64,000 nucleotides of DNA from Skermanella pratensis (GTDB lineage: Bacteria > Pseudomonadota > Alphaproteobacteria > Azospirillales > Azospirillaceae): positions 3,210,001 through 3,274,000 of the forward strand of contig NZ_CP030265.1 in the NCBI RefSeq assembly GCF_008843145.1, in the 5' to 3' direction. The position numbers were made by a program, and so were the translations under genes. Numbering within the stretch: the stretch's first letter is position 1; every line of letters begins with the position of its first letter. The notes under the pieces were generated by a model that did not search any database, was not told the origin of the DNA, and worked only from the letters and a program-made list of their open reading frames with translations. Below are positions 50,669 through 60,145 of the stretch, in pieces.

Positions 50669-51565
50669 TCACACGTCCCACAGGCGGGGCAGACGCGCCG
50701 GCAGCCCGGCGACGTGAGCCCTGAACCCGGCCCAGAAACAGGCATAGGCGCGCCGCACATGGTGCGCCCGGTCGCCGAGCCAGCGGATGACCAGCATGCC
50801 GTCCAGGCAGGTCGCGGCGGCGAGAACGCCGGGCGGCGCCTCGGACACTACAGTGTTGATCATGCCGCGCGCGGCGTCCAGATGCCGCGCGGCGTCGGAT
50901 GCGGCATAAAGGATCGTGCCATAGGCGGTGGCCCCCCTGAAACAGGCCGGGTGATCCAGGATGCTCCCGATGTCGCCGTCCAGGTGCAAGGCGTCGGCCC
51001 AGACCAGCCTGCCGTCCCGGCGGACTTCCCAGGCGTCGCGCGCGAGCCCGCGGGTGAACCGTTCGCCGCGCGCGATCCGGCCGAACACCAGGAGCTCGCC
51101 GGCCATCAGGCGCGCGGAGCCCGCCAAGCCGAGAGTGGTGGCGCGGCGCAGCCGAGCGCCGTCGAACAGGATCGCCTCCTGCGGCAGCCATTCGAGCCAG
51201 CCGTCCGGCCCGACCGTCACGTCGGCGGATACCTGCACGTCGGCACCGGTGGACCGGTAGATCTTCTCGGCAGCCTGGGTCGTGACCAGCGCAGAGGCGC
51301 CGGGTCCGATCTCGATCGCGATGTCCAGCCGGTCGCCGCCGACCAGCCCGCCGGACGTCGTGACCAGGGTGGCGATCGGGAGGTCGCCGACCCGGGGGTT
51401 TGGGAACAGAACCCGCAGGGGGTCGTGATGATAGAGGTTGGCGAGCCGCGTCGTCCCGGCCCGATGCTCGAATCGGACCCGGGCCGCGCCGTGGATTTTC
51501 AGGCGGGGCTGCTCGGTTCGGGAGGAAAGGGCGGCGGGAAGCGAGGTATCCGGCGCCATCGTCAA
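50669..51565 (-). CDS. ureD: Urease accessory protein UreD
   Basis: The 298-residue protein is the scaffold that binds the apourease and recruits UreF and UreG. It shows [23 protein letters not shown]-type core ([22 protein letters not shown]) and DALHLDGD segments. It is the first gene of the ure operon; the promoter should be in 51566-51731. The frame also has a second Met two residues in. Confidence 0.93.
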   Translation of the reverse strand: MTMAPDTSLPAALSSRTEQPRLKIHGAARVRFEHRAGTTRLANLYHHDPLRVLFPNPRVGDLPIATLVTTSGGLVGGDRLDIAIEIGPGASALVTTQAAEKIYRSTGADVQVSADVTVGPDGWLEWLPQEAILFDGARLRRATTLGLAGSARLMAGELLVFGRIARGERFTRGLARDAWEVRRDGRLVWADALHLDGDIGSILDHPACFRGATAYGTILYAASDAARHLDAARGMINTVVSEAPPGVLAAATCLDGMLVIRWLGDRAHHVRRAYACFWAGFRAHVAGLPARLPRLWDV

Positions 51566-51731
51566 AAGCGGGCACTATCGGCAGATTTCATTCAGCGTCA
51601 TCCCGCCAACCCAATGATGCGGCATGATACCGCGCGCCGCCGCAGTGCGAAAGAACATCCGCCGCCCCGCGGGTAAATCGGAAGGCGACATACCCGTCCC
51701 GCCGGGGCGGCACCGACCGTTCGTCCCGGAG

Positions 51732-52481
51732 TTATCCTTGGGGCTCGCGGGGGTTGACCACCGTGAAGCTGCTCAAGTCCTCTTTCATCCGTTCCTCGCT
51801 GGGCAGGCGGCCCTTGACCAGGAAGCAGACGGTCTCGGCGACGTTGGTGGCGTGGTCGCCGACACGCTCAAGGTTCTTGGCGATGAACATCAAGTGCGTG
51901 CAGGCGGTGATCTGCTGGGGCGACTCCATCATGTATGTCAACAGCTCCCGGAACAGGCTGGTGTAGACTGCATCGACCTCGGCGTCGCGGTCACGCACCG
52001 CCATCGCGAGATCGTAATCCTCGTCCACATAGGCCTTCACCACGTCGTGGACCATGCCGGCTGTGGTGATCCCCATGCGGTTGAGGGACTTCATCGGGCC
52101 GGCCGGCGGCACTTGAGACAGCGCCATCACCCGCTTGGCGCAGTTGCTCGCGAAGTCGCCGATCCGCTCCAGGTTCGTGCTGACCTTGAGCGCCGTGATG
52201 ACCTGCCGGAGGTCCTTCGCCATCGGCTGGCGCAGGGCGAGAACCCGCACCGCGAGGGCCTCCACCTCGGCTTCGCCCCGGTCGATCTCGGCATCGCGGC
52301 CGATGATGCTGCTCGCGAGGTTCTCGTCGCGGGAGACCAGGGCCTCCATGGCACGCATCAACTGCTCCTCGGCAAGGCCGCCCATCTCGGCGATCTTCCT
52401 GTGCAGCGTGGTCAGTTCGGTATCGAACGCAACCACGGTGTGTCCTGACGGCATGTTCCGCTTCCTTGCATCCAGAGTCAT
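51732..52481 (-). CDS. phoU: Phosphate signalling regulator PhoU
   Basis: The 249-residue all-helical protein has the two PhoU repeats, with the conserved ERIGDFASNCAKRV and ERVGDHATNVAETV metal-binding motifs at about residues 98-112 and 205-218. It controls the PhoR/PstSCAB phosphate system. No pst or phoB gene is in the window, so here it is separated from its usual operon, at least on this side. The start at 52481 is taken from the open frame; an ATG nine residues later is also possible. Confidence 0.93.
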   Translation of the reverse strand: MTLDARKRNMPSGHTVVAFDTELTTLHRKIAEMGGLAEEQLMRAMEALVSRDENLASSIIGRDAEIDRGEAEVEALAVRVLALRQPMAKDLRQVITALKVSTNLERIGDFASNCAKRVMALSQVPPAGPMKSLNRMGITTAGMVHDVVKAYVDEDYDLAMAVRDRDAEVDAVYTSLFRELLTYMMESPQQITACTHLMFIAKNLERVGDHATNVAETVCFLVKGRLPSEERMKEDLSSFTVVNPREPQG

Positions 52482-52738
52482 GGTGGCCCCCCGACAGGGG
52501 TTTCCGGCACGATAACGGCCGACCGCCCGGAGGTGTTCATCGATTCAGGGGCGATCGTCAACCCGCTTGTGGGAGGACCGGCCAGGTTCCGGGTGCGCAT
52601 CCAGGCTCGGCAACGTGATCTTAACCGCTTTCCGGCACATTGCCGAACGGCGTTTGGTACCGGGGAACGCCGTTCGACCTCGATCCCGCCACTCAGCCGC
52701 GACCTGTCCCGCACCCCCCCTTTCGAACGGACCACTTC

Positions 52739-54037
52739 ATGACCCCACACGAGTTGGTCGCCATCCTCGACAAGCATGAGCGTTGGCTGAGCAAACGGGC
52801 CGGGGGGGTCCGTGCCAATCTTGCGATGATCGATCTCCAGGGGATGCACCTGGCCGGCTCCAACCTGCAGTCGGCGAAGCTGTCGGGCGCCAACATGTCG
52901 GGCTGCGACATGAACAAGGCGAACCTGAGCTATTCGGACATGTTCGCGGCGCACATGACCAAGGCCGACATGTCGGGTTGCAATTTCTACCGGGCCGACA
53001 TGAGGGGCGCCCACATGCGGGGCGCCCGTCTGAAGGGAGCGATCCTCCGGGAAGCCGACCTGCGAGGGGGCGCCCTGCTCGACGGCCGCTCTTCGGGCAC
53101 CCAGGTGCTCAAGTCCGACCTCACTGGAGCGAATTTCGACGACGCCCTGCTGTCCCGGGCCAATCTGTCGGGCGCCGACATGTCGGAGGTCAGCATGTCC
53201 GGGGCGGACTGCCAGGGCGCGATCATGACCGGCGTCAATCTCAGCGGTGCCAATGTCAAGAACTCCAACCTCTCCAGGGCCGACCTGAAGGGCGTCAATC
53301 TCAGCGGCGCCAATCTGTCCGGAGCGGTGCTGCGCGACTGCAACCTCGCCGGCGCCATCCTCGCAGGGGCGATCCTCAAGAACGCCGACCTGCTGGGGGC
53401 CAAGCTGGAGGGGGTGGATCTGTCCGGCGCGGACTGCACCGGCGCCAACATCGCCCGCGCGGCGGAGAACTTCTCGCTGAGGATCCAGCGCAGCCTCGAA
53501 GGGCATTACAACTGGATCAACAGCAACGGCGCCGCCGGCCAGCGCGCCGACCTGCAGTCAGAGGACCTGGCCCATATCGACCTGACCGGGGTAAACCTGT
53601 CGGGCGCCAACCTGAAGGGTATCAAGCTGGTCGGCGCCAACATCTCCGAGGCGCTCCTGGTCATGTCCGACCTTTCGCTCGCAGACCTCAGGGAGTGCAA
53701 CCTGTCGAACGCGACGCTCGACGGCACCAATTTCCGCGGCAGCGATCTAAGCGGGGCGCGGCTGGACGGCGCGGAACTGGGGTCGGTCGACATAAAGGGC
53801 CCTACCGGCAAGGCAACCGGCCGGATGTGGCCCGCCAACCTCAGCGAGGCGAAGCTCATCGGGGCCAGTCTTCGCCGGACCAACCTGCGCGGAGCCAATC
53901 TTAACGGCGCCGACCTCAGCTTCGCCGATCTGACGGATGCGATCCTGATCGACGCCAACCTCAAGGATGTCAAGCTGGAGGGCGCGCGCCTCGACGGCGC
54001 CGCGATGCCGGCTCACACGCCCGACGACGAAGACTGA
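52739..54037 (+). CDS. Pentapeptide repeat protein
   Basis: The 432-residue protein is made almost entirely of A(D/N)LXX pentapeptide repeats from about residue 27 to the end (LSGANMSGCD, LSGANLSGAVL, LRGANLNGADLSFADL), a right-handed quadrilateral beta-helix. The repeats are interrupted once at about residues 240-275 by a non-repeat, probably helical segment (ENFSLRIQRSLEGHYNWINS). The short N-terminus (MTPHELVAILDKHERWLSKR) is helical. There is no signal peptide. The open frame reaches 52640 but the ATG at 52739 starts the conserved N-terminus. The function of this group is unknown; some members mimic DNA and inhibit gyrase. Confidence 0.9.
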   Translation: MTPHELVAILDKHERWLSKRAGGVRANLAMIDLQGMHLAGSNLQSAKLSGANMSGCDMNKANLSYSDMFAAHMTKADMSGCNFYRADMRGAHMRGARLKGAILREADLRGGALLDGRSSGTQVLKSDLTGANFDDALLSRANLSGADMSEVSMSGADCQGAIMTGVNLSGANVKNSNLSRADLKGVNLSGANLSGAVLRDCNLAGAILAGAILKNADLLGAKLEGVDLSGADCTGANIARAAENFSLRIQRSLEGHYNWINSNGAAGQRADLQSEDLAHIDLTGVNLSGANLKGIKLVGANISEALLVMSDLSLADLRECNLSNATLDGTNFRGSDLSGARLDGAELGSVDIKGPTGKATGRMWPANLSEAKLIGASLRRTNLRGANLNGADLSFADLTDAILIDANLKDVKLEGARLDGAAMPAHTPDDED

Positions 54038-54047
54038 TTCGCTGACA

Positions 54048-54073
54048 ACGACGGCCGAAGTCGGCCCCGTCGT
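54048..54073. terminator. Possible two-way terminator between the pentapeptide gene and marR
   Basis: ACGACGGCC and GGCC-CC-GTCGT form a bulged stem between the convergent genes; the right arm touches the MarR stop codon. No clear U-tract is seen on either strand. Confidence 0.3.
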
Positions 54074-54582
54074 CAGATGGCCTCGCCGTTCTCGCCGAGA
54101 TTGACCATCATGCGGTGCAGGACGTTGATAGCCATGACGAGATCCGCGTGTTCAATGCCGCGGGTCGCCTGTTCGCTGACATCCGCAGCGCAGGGCAGCA
54201 GGACGTCGCGAAGCCCGCGCCCCTTGGGCGTCAGGTAGATATTCACTTTCCGGCGGTCATGGGGGTTGCGGACGCGCTCCACGAGGCCACGCCGTTCCAT
54301 GCTGTTGAGGGCGGTGACAGTAGTCGGCTCCATCATGCCGACGCGCTGGCTGAGTTCGCGTTGCGTTAGTCCGTCTTCATCCCACAAAGCACGAAGAAAG
54401 AACCATTGTCCCATGCTTACGCCATGGGCAGCGATTTTGGCCTGCAATGAACGTGAGAAAGCCCGGTGAACGTCTCTCACCACATAGCCGACACTGTTGT
54501 CGCTCTGCGGATTTGACTGTCCGTGCGGCCTCTCGGACGCATATTGTGTCTTCCTGCCAAAATTCGCGAAACTTTCGGGCAT
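54073..54582 (-). CDS. MarR family transcriptional regulator
   Basis: The 169-residue protein has a winged-helix domain with LTQRELSQRVGMMEPTTVTALNSMERRGLVERVRN and the wing HDRRKVNIYLTPKGRGL, typical of MarR. The N-terminal 30 residues are variable. It is divergent from the carbamoylputrescine amidase gene, with 574 AT-rich bases between, which contain a 22-bp near-perfect palindrome that would suit autoregulation. The effector is unknown; MarR proteins respond to phenolics or oxidants. Confidence 0.9.
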   Translation of the reverse strand: MPESFANFGRKTQYASERPHGQSNPQSDNSVGYVVRDVHRAFSRSLQAKIAAHGVSMGQWFFLRALWDEDGLTQRELSQRVGMMEPTTVTALNSMERRGLVERVRNPHDRRKVNIYLTPKGRGLRDVLLPCAADVSEQATRGIEHADLVMAINVLHRMMVNLGENGEAI

Positions 54583-54703
54583 GTAAAGATTCTCTCATAG
54601 TCCATGGCGGCGAAACTGTTTCTGCATCCATAGTTCTTACCTATGGTGCGGCGGATACACTTCAAATACTTTCGACCGAAAATAACTGTTTGTTGAGCCC
54701 CTT

Positions 54704-54725
54704 TGCATAATGGCACCACTATGCA
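54704..54725. promoter_or_regulatory. 22-bp palindrome, candidate MarR operator
   Basis: TGCATAATGG-CA-CCACTATGCA has nine of ten bases paired between its half sites. It lies 122-143 bases upstream of the marR start, in AT-rich DNA. MarR dimers usually bind palindromes of this length, but the pairing with this regulator is inference. Confidence 0.5.
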
Positions 54726-54824
54726 TCGTGGCCAATCGTTTTTAGAGAAAGATTAGGTGCATCGATAATATTTTTTCACTCTCCAATTCACTACTTCACC
54801 CGAGGCAACCAGCCGGATGATTGA

Positions 54825-54836
54825 TTCGATATCGAA
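54825..54836. promoter_or_regulatory. Perfect 12-bp palindrome TTCGATATCGAA
   Basis: It lies in the AT-rich region about 320 bases before the aguB start. It could be a regulator-binding site. No family was recognised. Confidence 0.3.
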
Positions 54837-55156
54837 CGAATAGACTACTTCGTACTTATGTGATGCAGTGGTTTCTTATCTATTGCCCTGACACGCGGGA
54901 CCGTATCGCCAGTCCGTAAACTCTCTCTTAACTGGAGAAAATTAGCTGAGATTTCGAACCTAGGGCGAATGGTCTGCCGCTGGTCCCCAGATCTCCCCCG
55001 GCGCCTTTCCCGGGCCTCCGCCGCACGTGTCGCCAGCCGTCCTCCCGCAAACCCCTACTATCCGCAGGCACCTGCACCCATCTGTTGACCGGCTTTCCAC
55101 CCGGCCTTCCACGCGGCCCATCGATCCACGGGCCCGACCGTTTCGTGAGGAGAATG

Positions 55157-56038
55157 ATGAGAAACGTGACACTTGCCGCGACCCAGACCAGCTGCACCTG
55201 GGACAGGGAAGCCAATGTGGCGACGGCGGAACGGATCGTGCGCCATGCCGCCCGCGAGGGCGCGCAGATCATTCTGCTGCAGGAACTGTTTGAAACGCCT
55301 TATTTCTGCCAGGATCAAAAACAGGAACTGTTCGCGCTGGCGGCGCCGGTCGACGATCATCCCGTCCTGCGGCGTATGAGCGCATTGGCAGCCGAACTGC
55401 AGGTAGTGCTTCCCGTCAGCTTCTTCGAACGGGCGAACAATGCCCATTACAACTCCCTGGCCATGATCGACGCGGACGGCCGGATGCTCGGGACCTACCG
55501 GAAGTCCCATATCCCGGACGGGCCGGGATACCAGGAGAAGTATTACTTCAATCCGGGCGACACGGGCTTCCAGGTATTCAAGACCCGCTACGCGACGATC
55601 GGAGCGGCGATCTGCTGGGACCAATGGTTCCCCGAGTCGGCGCGCTGCATGGCGCTGATGGGGGCGGAAGTCCTGTTCTACCCGACCGCGATCGGCTCCG
55701 AGCCACAGGACGCGGGCATCGACAGCCGCGACCACTGGCAGAGGGTCATGCAGGGGCACGCCGGCGCGAATCTGATGCCTCTGGTCGCCAGCAACCGCAT
55801 CGGGATCGAACAAGCCGAGAATTCCAGCATCACCTTCTACGGATCGTCCTTCATCGCCGGCCCCCAGGGCGAGAAGGTGGTCGAGGCACCGCGCGACCAG
55901 GAGGCGGTGCTGACGGCCACGTTCGACCTCGACCGGTTGCGCGCGGCGCGCTCCTCCTGGGGCCTGTTCCGCGATCGCCGTCCCGAGCTTTACGATCCGA
56001 TCCTCACCTTGGATGGCCAGCGGCAAGTCCGGCGCTGA
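55157..56038 (+). CDS. aguB: N-carbamoylputrescine amidase
   Basis: The 293-residue nitrilase-superfamily enzyme has the Glu-Lys-Cys triad: Glu in LLQELFETPYF, Lys in YRKSHIPDGPGYQEKYYF and Cys in GAAICWDQWFPE. The KSHIPDGPGYQEKYYFNPGD and GLFRDRRPELY segments are specific to AguB, which converts N-carbamoylputrescine to putrescine, ammonia and carbon dioxide. Two adjacent ATGs exist (55154, 55157); the second has the better distance from AGGAG. No agmatine deiminase gene is next to it in the window. Confidence 0.93.
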   Translation: MRNVTLAATQTSCTWDREANVATAERIVRHAAREGAQIILLQELFETPYFCQDQKQELFALAAPVDDHPVLRRMSALAAELQVVLPVSFFERANNAHYNSLAMIDADGRMLGTYRKSHIPDGPGYQEKYYFNPGDTGFQVFKTRYATIGAAICWDQWFPESARCMALMGAEVLFYPTAIGSEPQDAGIDSRDHWQRVMQGHAGANLMPLVASNRIGIEQAENSSITFYGSSFIAGPQGEKVVEAPRDQEAVLTATFDLDRLRAARSSWGLFRDRRPELYDPILTLDGQRQVRR

Positions 56039-56267
56039 CCAGCCCGCCGGAGTCGACCGCCAAGGTACCGTGGCCGCCCGATCGGCGAAAATGCCGCAGC
56101 CGCGGCCACGGCCCGCCTCCTTTCTGCGACGGCCTGCGCATCGGCGTGATAACCGCGGGTAGGCACCTTCCGCCGATTGCCTCCCTTTAAAGAGCATGCA
56201 ATAGTCTGCACGTTGAATCGGGTTGCATATTCGCTTCCGATTCACGCCCACGAACGAACGACAGACA

Positions 56268-59200
56268 ATGCTTGCTGCTACGTGCAGGTTCATCGCCCGG
56301 TTGATACCGTCGGCGCTGGTCTTGCTATTCCTTATCGGATCCGCGATCGGGGCCGACCGGCACCACGCCGGCGGGCGCCTGCCCGAGGATGCGGCCGGAC
56401 CGTCCAGTCCGATCGAGGCCGCGTTCAGCCGCCGGGCCGGGGCTCCGATGAAGCTTTACGGCTACGAGCTTTTCGCTCCCAGACCGGGAAAGGTGCCGCC
56501 GTCCTTCGGCACGGCGCAGAACGACTATCTGCTCGGCCCGGGCGACGAGTTGAGGATAACCATCCATGGGGCGGCGTATCCGTCGAACCGCCGATACATG
56601 GTGGACTCCAACGGAGACGTGGTCGTCGACCACCTCCGGCCGTTGCGCGCGGCCGGGCGCACGATCGCCGAGCTTCGCCGCCAGCTCGAAGCGGAGGTGA
56701 CGCTCAGCATGGCCGGGCACGAGGCGTTCCTGTCGCTTGAAGGCATGCGAAGGATGGGCATCCTGGTCACGGGTGCCGTGGCCACTCCGGGACGTCATGA
56801 AATATCCGGTTCCGGAACGATGCTCGACGCGCTCCAGGCCGCGGGCGGCGTGGACCGCCTCGGAAGCCTGCGGACCATCCGGCTGATCCGCGGCGGCACC
56901 TCGCGGACAGTCGACTTCTACGGCCTGCTCCAGGGTCTCGACGGATCAGACCCCGCCCTGCGGGACGGCGACCGGATCGTGGTTCCGCCGATCGGCCCGA
57001 CCATCGCCGTCGCGGGGGAGGTCAAACGCCCGGGAATCTATGAACTGGCTCCGGCAGAGGCGCAGGCGGACGGCGGCGCCCTGTCCTTGGCCGACGCCGT
57101 GGCCCTGGCGGCGGGGCCGATCCAGCCGGCCCCGGTCCGCATCGTGCGCTTTGCCTTGGGCGGGAACGGCGCCGAGGTGCCCGACGAGGCGGCCGGCGAC
57201 CCGGACGAATCCCGGATCCGGACCGTCGCGGCCGGCGACCTCCTGATCGTGACCCCGACCCGCGACCATCGCCGGGGCACGGTGACCGTCACGGGCCATG
57301 TGCGCCAGCCGGGACCGCGGGCACTCGCCGGTGCGGAGACCCTGGCATCCCTGGTCGGGTCGGTCGACCTGCTGACCGACCCGTACCTTCCCTTCGCGGC
57401 CCTGGAGACCACCGATCCCCGGAGCCTTGCGCGGGTGCTTTCGCCGGTCGATCTCCAGGCCGTCCTGGACGCGAGATCCGACCGGCTCTTGGCCGGCGGC
57501 GATACCCTCATCGTGCTGGGTTCGTCCGACATCGCCTTTCTCTCCTCCCAGCCGGTCCTCGACCTGCTGCGCCGGGGCGGCCGGAGCCGCGCTCCGGCGG
57601 AGTGCGCGGGCCTCGAGGTCCTGGCCCGGCGCCTGTCGGGCGATCCCGAAGGCGTGCTCGCCCGCGGACCGCTGGCCCGCGCCGCGAAGGACCTGACGCC
57701 GTCCACGGTGCCGTGCCCCCGGGTGTTCGACGATCACCCCGACCTGCTCGCCTTCGCCATGGAGCATGCGGTGCTGGTGCGCGGCGTCATCCGGCCGGGA
57801 TTCTACCCGGCGGCGGACCGGTCGGATCTCGCCACCCTGTCGCGCGCGGCGGGCGGCGGCCACAAGAAGCTCGGGGTCGTGTCGGACGCGGCCTTCGCCG
57901 GGGAAAGCGGCTCCGTCCCGGCGGGCGCCGGGGTCGGCGACATCGTCGACTCGGTCGCGCCCCGGATCGAACTGGCCGGCCATACGAGATTTCCGGGCAC
58001 GCGGCTGCTCTCGCAGACACCGTCGCTGCGCTCGCTTCTCGGCAACGCCAACCAGGCGCTCAGCCATCTTTACCCGCTGTTCGGCGTGATCGAAAGGTAT
58101 GACCGGCGGCGCCTGACCGGCCGGCTGATCGCCTTCTCGCCGCACGAGGTCATCCAGGGATTTTCGGACCGCCCCTTGGCCGACGGCGACACGGTGAGGC
58201 TGTTCTCCTTCGCGGACATCCGCGCAGCCATGGCATCCGCGGCCGGGAACCCGGGGAGAGCCGGCCAGGCCGGGACGGCGCCCGCCGGCGGCAGCGCAGG
58301 TCCCGGGGAAATGATGTCGCCCGCCCTCCTGACCCTGATGGCCGATCGTTCCGTCGATGTCCGGGGCGCCGTGAGGGAACCGGGCGCCTACCCGGTGGAC
58401 GGAGCCGTCGGCCTGGACCTGCTGCTTGCGGCGGCGGGCGGCCTGAGCGATCTGGCCGACCGCAACAGCGTCGAGATCACCGGCCGGGAGCCGCCGGGAG
58501 ACCCCGGGTCGGTGACCAGCGCCAGGCGGGTCGTGTCCCTCGACGCGGCCAACGGACTCGCGGCGAACGTGGGTCCCGGGGACGCGGTGCGGGTCAATCC
58601 CCTGTTCGACGACCGGGAGCCTTACGCCGTCACCATAGAAGGCGAGGTGAAACGCCCCGGCAGCTTCGACGTGATCCGCGGCGAACGCTTGTCGTCCCTG
58701 CTCAAGAGGGCCGGTGGGCTGACGGAGCAGGCATATCCGGCCGGGGCGATCTTTGCGCGCGAGAGCGTGCGCCGACAGCAGACGGACGCCTTCGCGGCCA
58801 TTGCCCGAAACATCGAGCGAGACATCTCGGTCGTCCTGGCGCGGCCGGACCCGCCGCCGGCCGCCCAGATCGAGCAGGCCCGCAACCTGTCGACCGAGTT
58901 CCGCGAGGCGCAGCCCATCGGGCGGATCACGGTTGAGGCGGATCCTGCAAGGCTGGCGCTCCACCCCGACCTGGACATCGTGCTCGAACCGGGAGACCGC
59001 ATCTTCTTTCCGAAGCGTCCCCTGACCGTGACGGTCGCGGGAGAGGTGCTTGCCCCGGCCAGCCTGCAGTTCTCACCCGCGAAGAATGCCGACGACTACA
59101 TCGGGGAAGCGGGCGGAACAACCCAGTATGCAGACGCGTCGCGCGCGTTCGTGATGAAGCCGGACGGCAGCGCCCAGCCCCTGAAGATAAGCTTCTGGAA

Positions 59201-59354
59201 CCATCAGCAGACGGCCCTGCTGCCCGGCTCGACCATCATCGTACCCCGCGACCCGGAGCCGTTCCACTTCTTCAGGTTCACGCAGAATGTCGGCGGCCTG
59301 CTCAGCCAGCTGGCGGTCGCCGCGGCCGCCGTGTTCGTGCTGACCGACCGATGA
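56268..59354 (+). CDS. Very large SLBB-domain polysaccharide export protein
   Basis: The 1,028-residue protein has a signal peptide (MLAATCRFIARLIPSALVLL, cleavage after about residue 29), a poly-export domain (about 95-165, YLLGPGDELRITIHGA; VDSNGDVVVDHL) and several SLBB-type beta-grasp repeats (VTGAVATPGRHEISGSGTML, VAGEVKRPGIYEL, VTGHVRQPGPRAL, VRGAVREPGAYPVDG, IEGEVKRPGSFDVIRGE, VAGEVLAPASLQF). A C-terminal hydrophobic helix follows. Wza/GumB-type exporters have two or three such repeats; this one has at least five or six. It is a probable outer-membrane or periplasmic channel for exopolysaccharide. Four bases overlap the next glycosyltransferase (ATGA). An upstream ATG at 56223 would add 15 residues. 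Confidence 0.85.
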   Translation: MLAATCRFIARLIPSALVLLFLIGSAIGADRHHAGGRLPEDAAGPSSPIEAAFSRRAGAPMKLYGYELFAPRPGKVPPSFGTAQNDYLLGPGDELRITIHGAAYPSNRRYMVDSNGDVVVDHLRPLRAAGRTIAELRRQLEAEVTLSMAGHEAFLSLEGMRRMGILVTGAVATPGRHEISGSGTMLDALQAAGGVDRLGSLRTIRLIRGGTSRTVDFYGLLQGLDGSDPALRDGDRIVVPPIGPTIAVAGEVKRPGIYELAPAEAQADGGALSLADAVALAAGPIQPAPVRIVRFALGGNGAEVPDEAAGDPDESRIRTVAAGDLLIVTPTRDHRRGTVTVTGHVRQPGPRALAGAETLASLVGSVDLLTDPYLPFAALETTDPRSLARVLSPVDLQAVLDARSDRLLAGGDTLIVLGSSDIAFLSSQPVLDLLRRGGRSRAPAECAGLEVLARRLSGDPEGVLARGPLARAAKDLTPSTVPCPRVFDDHPDLLAFAMEHAVLVRGVIRPGFYPAADRSDLATLSRAAGGGHKKLGVVSDAAFAGESGSVPAGAGVGDIVDSVAPRIELAGHTRFPGTRLLSQTPSLRSLLGNANQALSHLYPLFGVIERYDRRRLTGRLIAFSPHEVIQGFSDRPLADGDTVRLFSFADIRAAMASAAGNPGRAGQAGTAPAGGSAGPGEMMSPALLTLMADRSVDVRGAVREPGAYPVDGAVGLDLLLAAAGGLSDLADRNSVEITGREPPGDPGSVTSARRVVSLDAANGLAANVGPGDAVRVNPLFDDREPYAVTIEGEVKRPGSFDVIRGERLSSLLKRAGGLTEQAYPAGAIFARESVRRQQTDAFAAIARNIERDISVVLARPDPPPAAQIEQARNLSTEFREAQPIGRITVEADPARLALHPDLDIVLEPGDRIFFPKRPLTVTVAGEVLAPASLQFSPAKNADDYIGEAGGTTQYADASRAFVMKPDGSAQPLKISFWNHQQTALLPGSTIIVPRDPEPFHFFRFTQNVGGLLSQLAVAAAAVFVLTDR

Positions 59355-60145
59355 GGAGCGACACGTCGCCCGGGCCGCTGTTCAGCATCATCACGGTGGT
59401 GCTCAACGACCGAAAAGGGCTGGGGCGGACAAGGTCGAGCCTGCGCCGCCAGTCCTGCCGGAACTTCGCCTGGATCGTCGTCGACGGCGGGTCGGAGGAC
59501 GGCACCCGTGACGACATCGCCCGTTTCGCTCCGGAGATCGCGTGGTGGCGCTCCGGCCCCGACCGGGGGCTCTACGACGCCATGAACATCGGCATGGCCG
59601 CCGCGACCGGCGACTATCTGCTGTTCCTCAATGCCGGCGACGAGCTGGCTTCGCCCGACAGCCTGGAGCGGCTCGCGGCGGTGATACGGGCGCACGCTTC
59701 GCCTGACTTCCTGTACTGCGACGCCTTGGAACGCACCCCCCGGGGAACCCTGCTGCGGAAGCCGGCGAGATCGCACCGGACGGTCTGGTACGGCATGTTC
59801 ACCCACCACCAGGCGATGATCTACCGGCGCTCCGCGGTCGCGGACCTGAGCTACGACCTGTCATTTAAGGTTGGGGCGGACTATGCGTTTACGATATCGA
59901 CACTATCCCGAAGTGCCCGAGTCGCGCGATTGCGAGAGGCATTGATTATTTTTGCACCTGGCGGTCTATCCCAGGCGATGGCTTCGGTCGGTCGACGCGA
60001 CCAAACCCGCATTCGCCGTCAATATCTGCGCCTTTCCGCCATTTCCTGCTTTTTAATAATGGTGGTGCAATCTCTGGCGATGCTCACGCGCCGCGGATTT
60101 CCGGCTTTTTATGAAATTTGTCGATGCCGCCGGATGTACGAGTAG
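59351..60145 (+). CDS. Family 2 glycosyltransferase
   Basis: The 264-residue GT-A fold enzyme has FSIITVVLN, IVVDGGSEDGT (nucleotide-sugar site), GPDRGLYDAMNIGM and FLNAGDE (the acidic metal motif). This pattern occurs in WcaA/WcaE-like sugar transferases that build repeat units. The start overlaps the SLBB gene stop, so they are coupled. From about residue 170 (nt about 59860) the codon usage changes to much lower GC. A C-terminal hydrophobic stretch (SAISCFLIMVVQSLAML) may sit at the membrane. The sugar is unknown. Confidence 0.87.
   Translation: MRSDTSPGPLFSIITVVLNDRKGLGRTRSSLRRQSCRNFAWIVVDGGSEDGTRDDIARFAPEIAWWRSGPDRGLYDAMNIGMAAATGDYLLFLNAGDELASPDSLERLAAVIRAHASPDFLYCDALERTPRGTLLRKPARSHRTVWYGMFTHHQAMIYRRSAVADLSYDLSFKVGADYAFTISTLSRSARVARLREALIIFAPGGLSQAMASVGRRDQTRIRRQYLRLSAISCFLIMVVQSLAMLTRRGFPAFYEICRCRRMYE

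Larger units (their letters stand above)
54583..55156. other. AT-rich intergenic region between marR and aguB
   Basis: About 570 bases. The part from 54640 to 54950 is much richer in A+T than the rest of the window; 54960-55140 returns to high GC. Two palindromes (54704-54725 and 54825-54836) stand out. No gene-like frame was found. Confidence 0.55.

Noticed and set aside
54711-54724. TGGCAC sigma-54-like motif inside the marR palindrome
   Set aside because: GG to GC spacing is nine, not ten, bases, so it does not fit the -24/-12 pattern.
56946-58964. 672-residue minus-strand open frame opposite the SLBB gene
   Set aside because: Antisense shadow; the plus strand has convincing SLBB repeats.
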